64,000 nt of DNA from Streptomyces sp. NBC_01723 (lineage in GTDB: Bacteria > Actinomycetota > Actinomycetes > Streptomycetales > Streptomycetaceae): positions 62,001-126,000 of the forward strand of contig NZ_CP109171.1 of assembly GCF_036246005.1 (NCBI RefSeq). Direction: 5' to 3'. The notes below the pieces were generated by a model. That model was not told the origin of the DNA, ran no database searches, and saw only the letters and a program-made list of their open reading frames with translations. A program made the position numbers and the translations under genes. How positions within the stretch are numbered: position 1 is the stretch's first letter; each line of letters starts with the position of its first letter. This document shows, in pieces, positions 62,566 through 64,000 of the stretch.

Positions 62566-63425
62566 ATGATCCGGGGGTGCTGGGTGGCTCGTCCGAAGCC
62601 GTGGAAAGTCGACGACGAGCTGTGGGCGGTGATAGAGCCGCTGCTGCCCAAGGCCGAGCGCCGGACCCGGCATCCTGGGCGCAAGCGACACCCGGACCGG
62701 CTGGTGCTCCAGGGCATCCTGTTCGTGCTGCACACCGGGATCTCCCGGGAACACTTGCCGCAGGAACTCGGCTTCGGGTCGGGGATGACCTGCTGGCGGC
62801 GCCTGGCCGAGTGGACCGAAGCCGGCGTGTGGTCCCAGCTGCACGAGGTCCTCCTTGCCAAGCTCCGCAGCGCGAACGCCCTGGACTTCTCCCGGGCGGC
62901 CGTCGACGGCTCCCACATCCGCGCGTTAAAAGGGGCTCCAAGACCGGACGAAGCCCCGTTGACCGGGGCAGGGCGGGCAGCAAGCACCACCTGATCACCG
63001 ACGCCACCGGCATCCCGCTCGCCGCCACCGTGACCGGCGGCAACCGCAACGACGTCACCCAGCTGATCCCACTGCTCCAGGCAGTGCCGCCGGTGCGGGG
63101 CAAACGCGGCCGACCTCGGCGCCGCCCGGACGCGGTCCTCGCGGACCGCGGCTACGACCACGACAAGTACCGCCGCCTGGTCTGGGGGCTCGGAGTGAAA
63201 CCACTGATCGCCCGCCGCGGCACCGAACACGGCTCCGGTCTGGGCACCCAACGCTGGGTCGTAGAACGCGCCTTCGCTCACCTGCACTGGTTCCGCCGCC
63301 TACGGATTCGCTGGGAGATACGCGACGACATCCACGAAGCATTCCTTACCTTGGGATGCGCACTCATCTGCTGGAGGCGTCTCATCTCAGCCCGGCAGAC
63401 GGCCCCTGTACCGCATGGACTGTGA
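62566..63425 (+). CDS. IS5-family transposase, two-frame, second element
   Basis: A second, different IS5-type transposase. Frame one (ATG 62566 or GTG 62587) gives KPWKVDDELWAVIEPLLPKAERR and the first Asp (AAVDGSHIRALKG); frame two continues GSKTGRSPVDRGRAGSKHHL, VLADRGYDHDKYRRL and TQRWVVERAFAHLHWFRRL to the stop at 63425. The frames meet at an AAAAGGGG run near 62929-62936, again suited to frameshifting. The left end abuts the preceding element (AGAACTCCTAACAAAATGA, 62516-62534); I do not find a matching right terminal repeat, so the element may be truncated. Confidence 0.85.
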
Positions 63426-63439
63426 ACTGTAGAGGCTGG

Positions 63440-64000
63440 TCAGTGCATGCGTTCACCGCACTCTGCTGGGAACAGGGCGGCGCCGGGCGGCAGTTCGGCT
63501 GGTCGCCGTCCCGTCACCCGCAGGCACGCTTCAGCAGAGCCGTCTTCGGGTGCGTATTCGAGGGCAACCTCGTCCAGCACGGCGATCTCGCCGCCGACGT
63601 GTAGTTCCGCTGCGTGTACGCCGCTCGGGAAACAGCCGACCAGAGCCCCGAAGGCTGCCGTGTCATTGCTCTCGGCGACGCACTCTCGGATCTTGAAACG
63701 CCAGTGCTCGGCCGCATCGGCAAGCAGTGCCTTGCCCCGCTTGCCCAGTCCAGCAAGGAGAGCTGAGCGAGCCTGCAACTGGTGGGCGATGGCGCAGCAG
63801 ATCGGCACCGCTGTGCCGTAGGACGTCGTCACCCGCGAGTACTCGCCGTGGGGATAGGACGACAGGGCCTCATCGACCAGCCCCAACGCGGCGTCCCGCG
63901 CCGCCGGGTGACCCTGCTGCGCGATGTCCAGGAGCAGAGGGGTCGCGACCGCCGCCGCCGGAAACACCGCGGCACTGTGGCCATGGACGATTCCGCCGCC
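63440..64000 (-). CDS. HEAT-like protein, N-terminal part beyond window
   Basis: A C-terminal fragment of at least 186 residues, open to the window end at 64000. The visible part starts HGHSAAVFPAAAVATPLLLDIAQQGHP, which resembles the start of HEAT-like Streptomyces proteins of unknown function, and is rich in helices. It has no clear link to the biosynthetic cluster and may mark its right border after the two insertion sequences. Confidence 0.6.
   Translation of the reverse strand, partial: GGGIVHGHSAAVFPAAAVATPLLLDIAQQGHPAARDAALGLVDEALSSYPHGEYSRVTTSYGTAVPICCAIAHQLQARSALLAGLGKRGKALLADAAEHWRFKIRECVAESNDTAAFGALVGCFPSGVHAAELHVGGEIAVLDEVALEYAPEDGSAEACLRVTGRRPAELPPGAALFPAECGERMH

Overview
The window is high-GC actinobacterial DNA, almost certainly Streptomyces: GTG starts are common, ribosome sites are GGAGG-like, many genes overlap by 4 nt (ATGA/GTGA), and it carries SARP regulators, a gamma-butyrolactone system and a StrR-like regulator. 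Nearly all of it is one large secondary-metabolite locus, and it continues past at least the left edge.

Layout. 0-6.4 kb: two tandem angucycline-type FAD monooxygenases with near-identical 3' ends, a HemY-like oxidase and a phenol-hydroxylase-type flavoprotein. 6.6-12.3 kb: a minus-strand operon that begins with a 29-residue peptide gene, too short for routine gene finding. A perfect 15-bp hairpin follows, then SUMF1-like, PhyH dioxygenase, SUMF1-like and MFS genes joined by 4-nt overlaps, and finally a PPOX flavoenzyme. It looks like an undescribed peptide-modification (RiPP-like) system or a leader-controlled operon. 12.5-18.5 kb: glycosyltransferase, secreted alpha/beta-hydrolase with an Asp nucleophile (Alp1U/Lom6 type), VOC protein, and dTDP-hexose 4,6- and 2,3-dehydratases. 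18.6-27 kb: CMD-like protein, class-I glutamine amidotransferase, two-gene ABC exporter, StrR/ParB, AraC and OmpR-like regulators, and a neocarzinostatin-type apoprotein. 27.2-34.1 kb: a compact cassette of GNAT, adenylosuccinate-lyase-like, glutamine-synthetase-like, amidase, a 654-aa unknown and a two-cluster ferredoxin. This is the gene set associated with hydrazine/diazo formation in kinamycin, lomaiviticin and fosfazinomycin. 34.4-50 kb: O-methyltransferase, an IS605-type insertion, then the aromatic polyketide core: two FAD monooxygenases, aromatase/cyclase, C9 ketoreductase, ACP, TcmI-type cyclase, double-ABM oxygenase and FAD monooxygenase, followed by a SnoaL-like protein, PPTase, acyl-CoA dehydrogenase and a second aromatase/cyclase. 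KS-alpha/KS-beta are absent from their usual place between the cyclase and the ACP. 50.5-61.4 kb: two SARPs, an IS110 element, a gamma-butyrolactone receptor-type TetR regulator with an acyl-CoA carboxylase beta subunit, two autoregulatory-element-like palindromes, and an AfsA homologue. 61.6-64 kb: two IS5-family elements and the end of a HEAT-like gene.

Interpretation (inference). The genes fit a glycosylated angucycline/benzofluorene carrying a diazo or hydrazide group. Malonyl-CoA supply, ACP activation, folding, B-ring oxygenation, epoxide hydrolysis, N-N synthon assembly, O-methylation and glycosylation are all represented. Export and a possible chromoprotein-like binding protein would provide self-protection. 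KS genes, most deoxysugar genes and any nitrite-forming enzymes must lie elsewhere or be lost.
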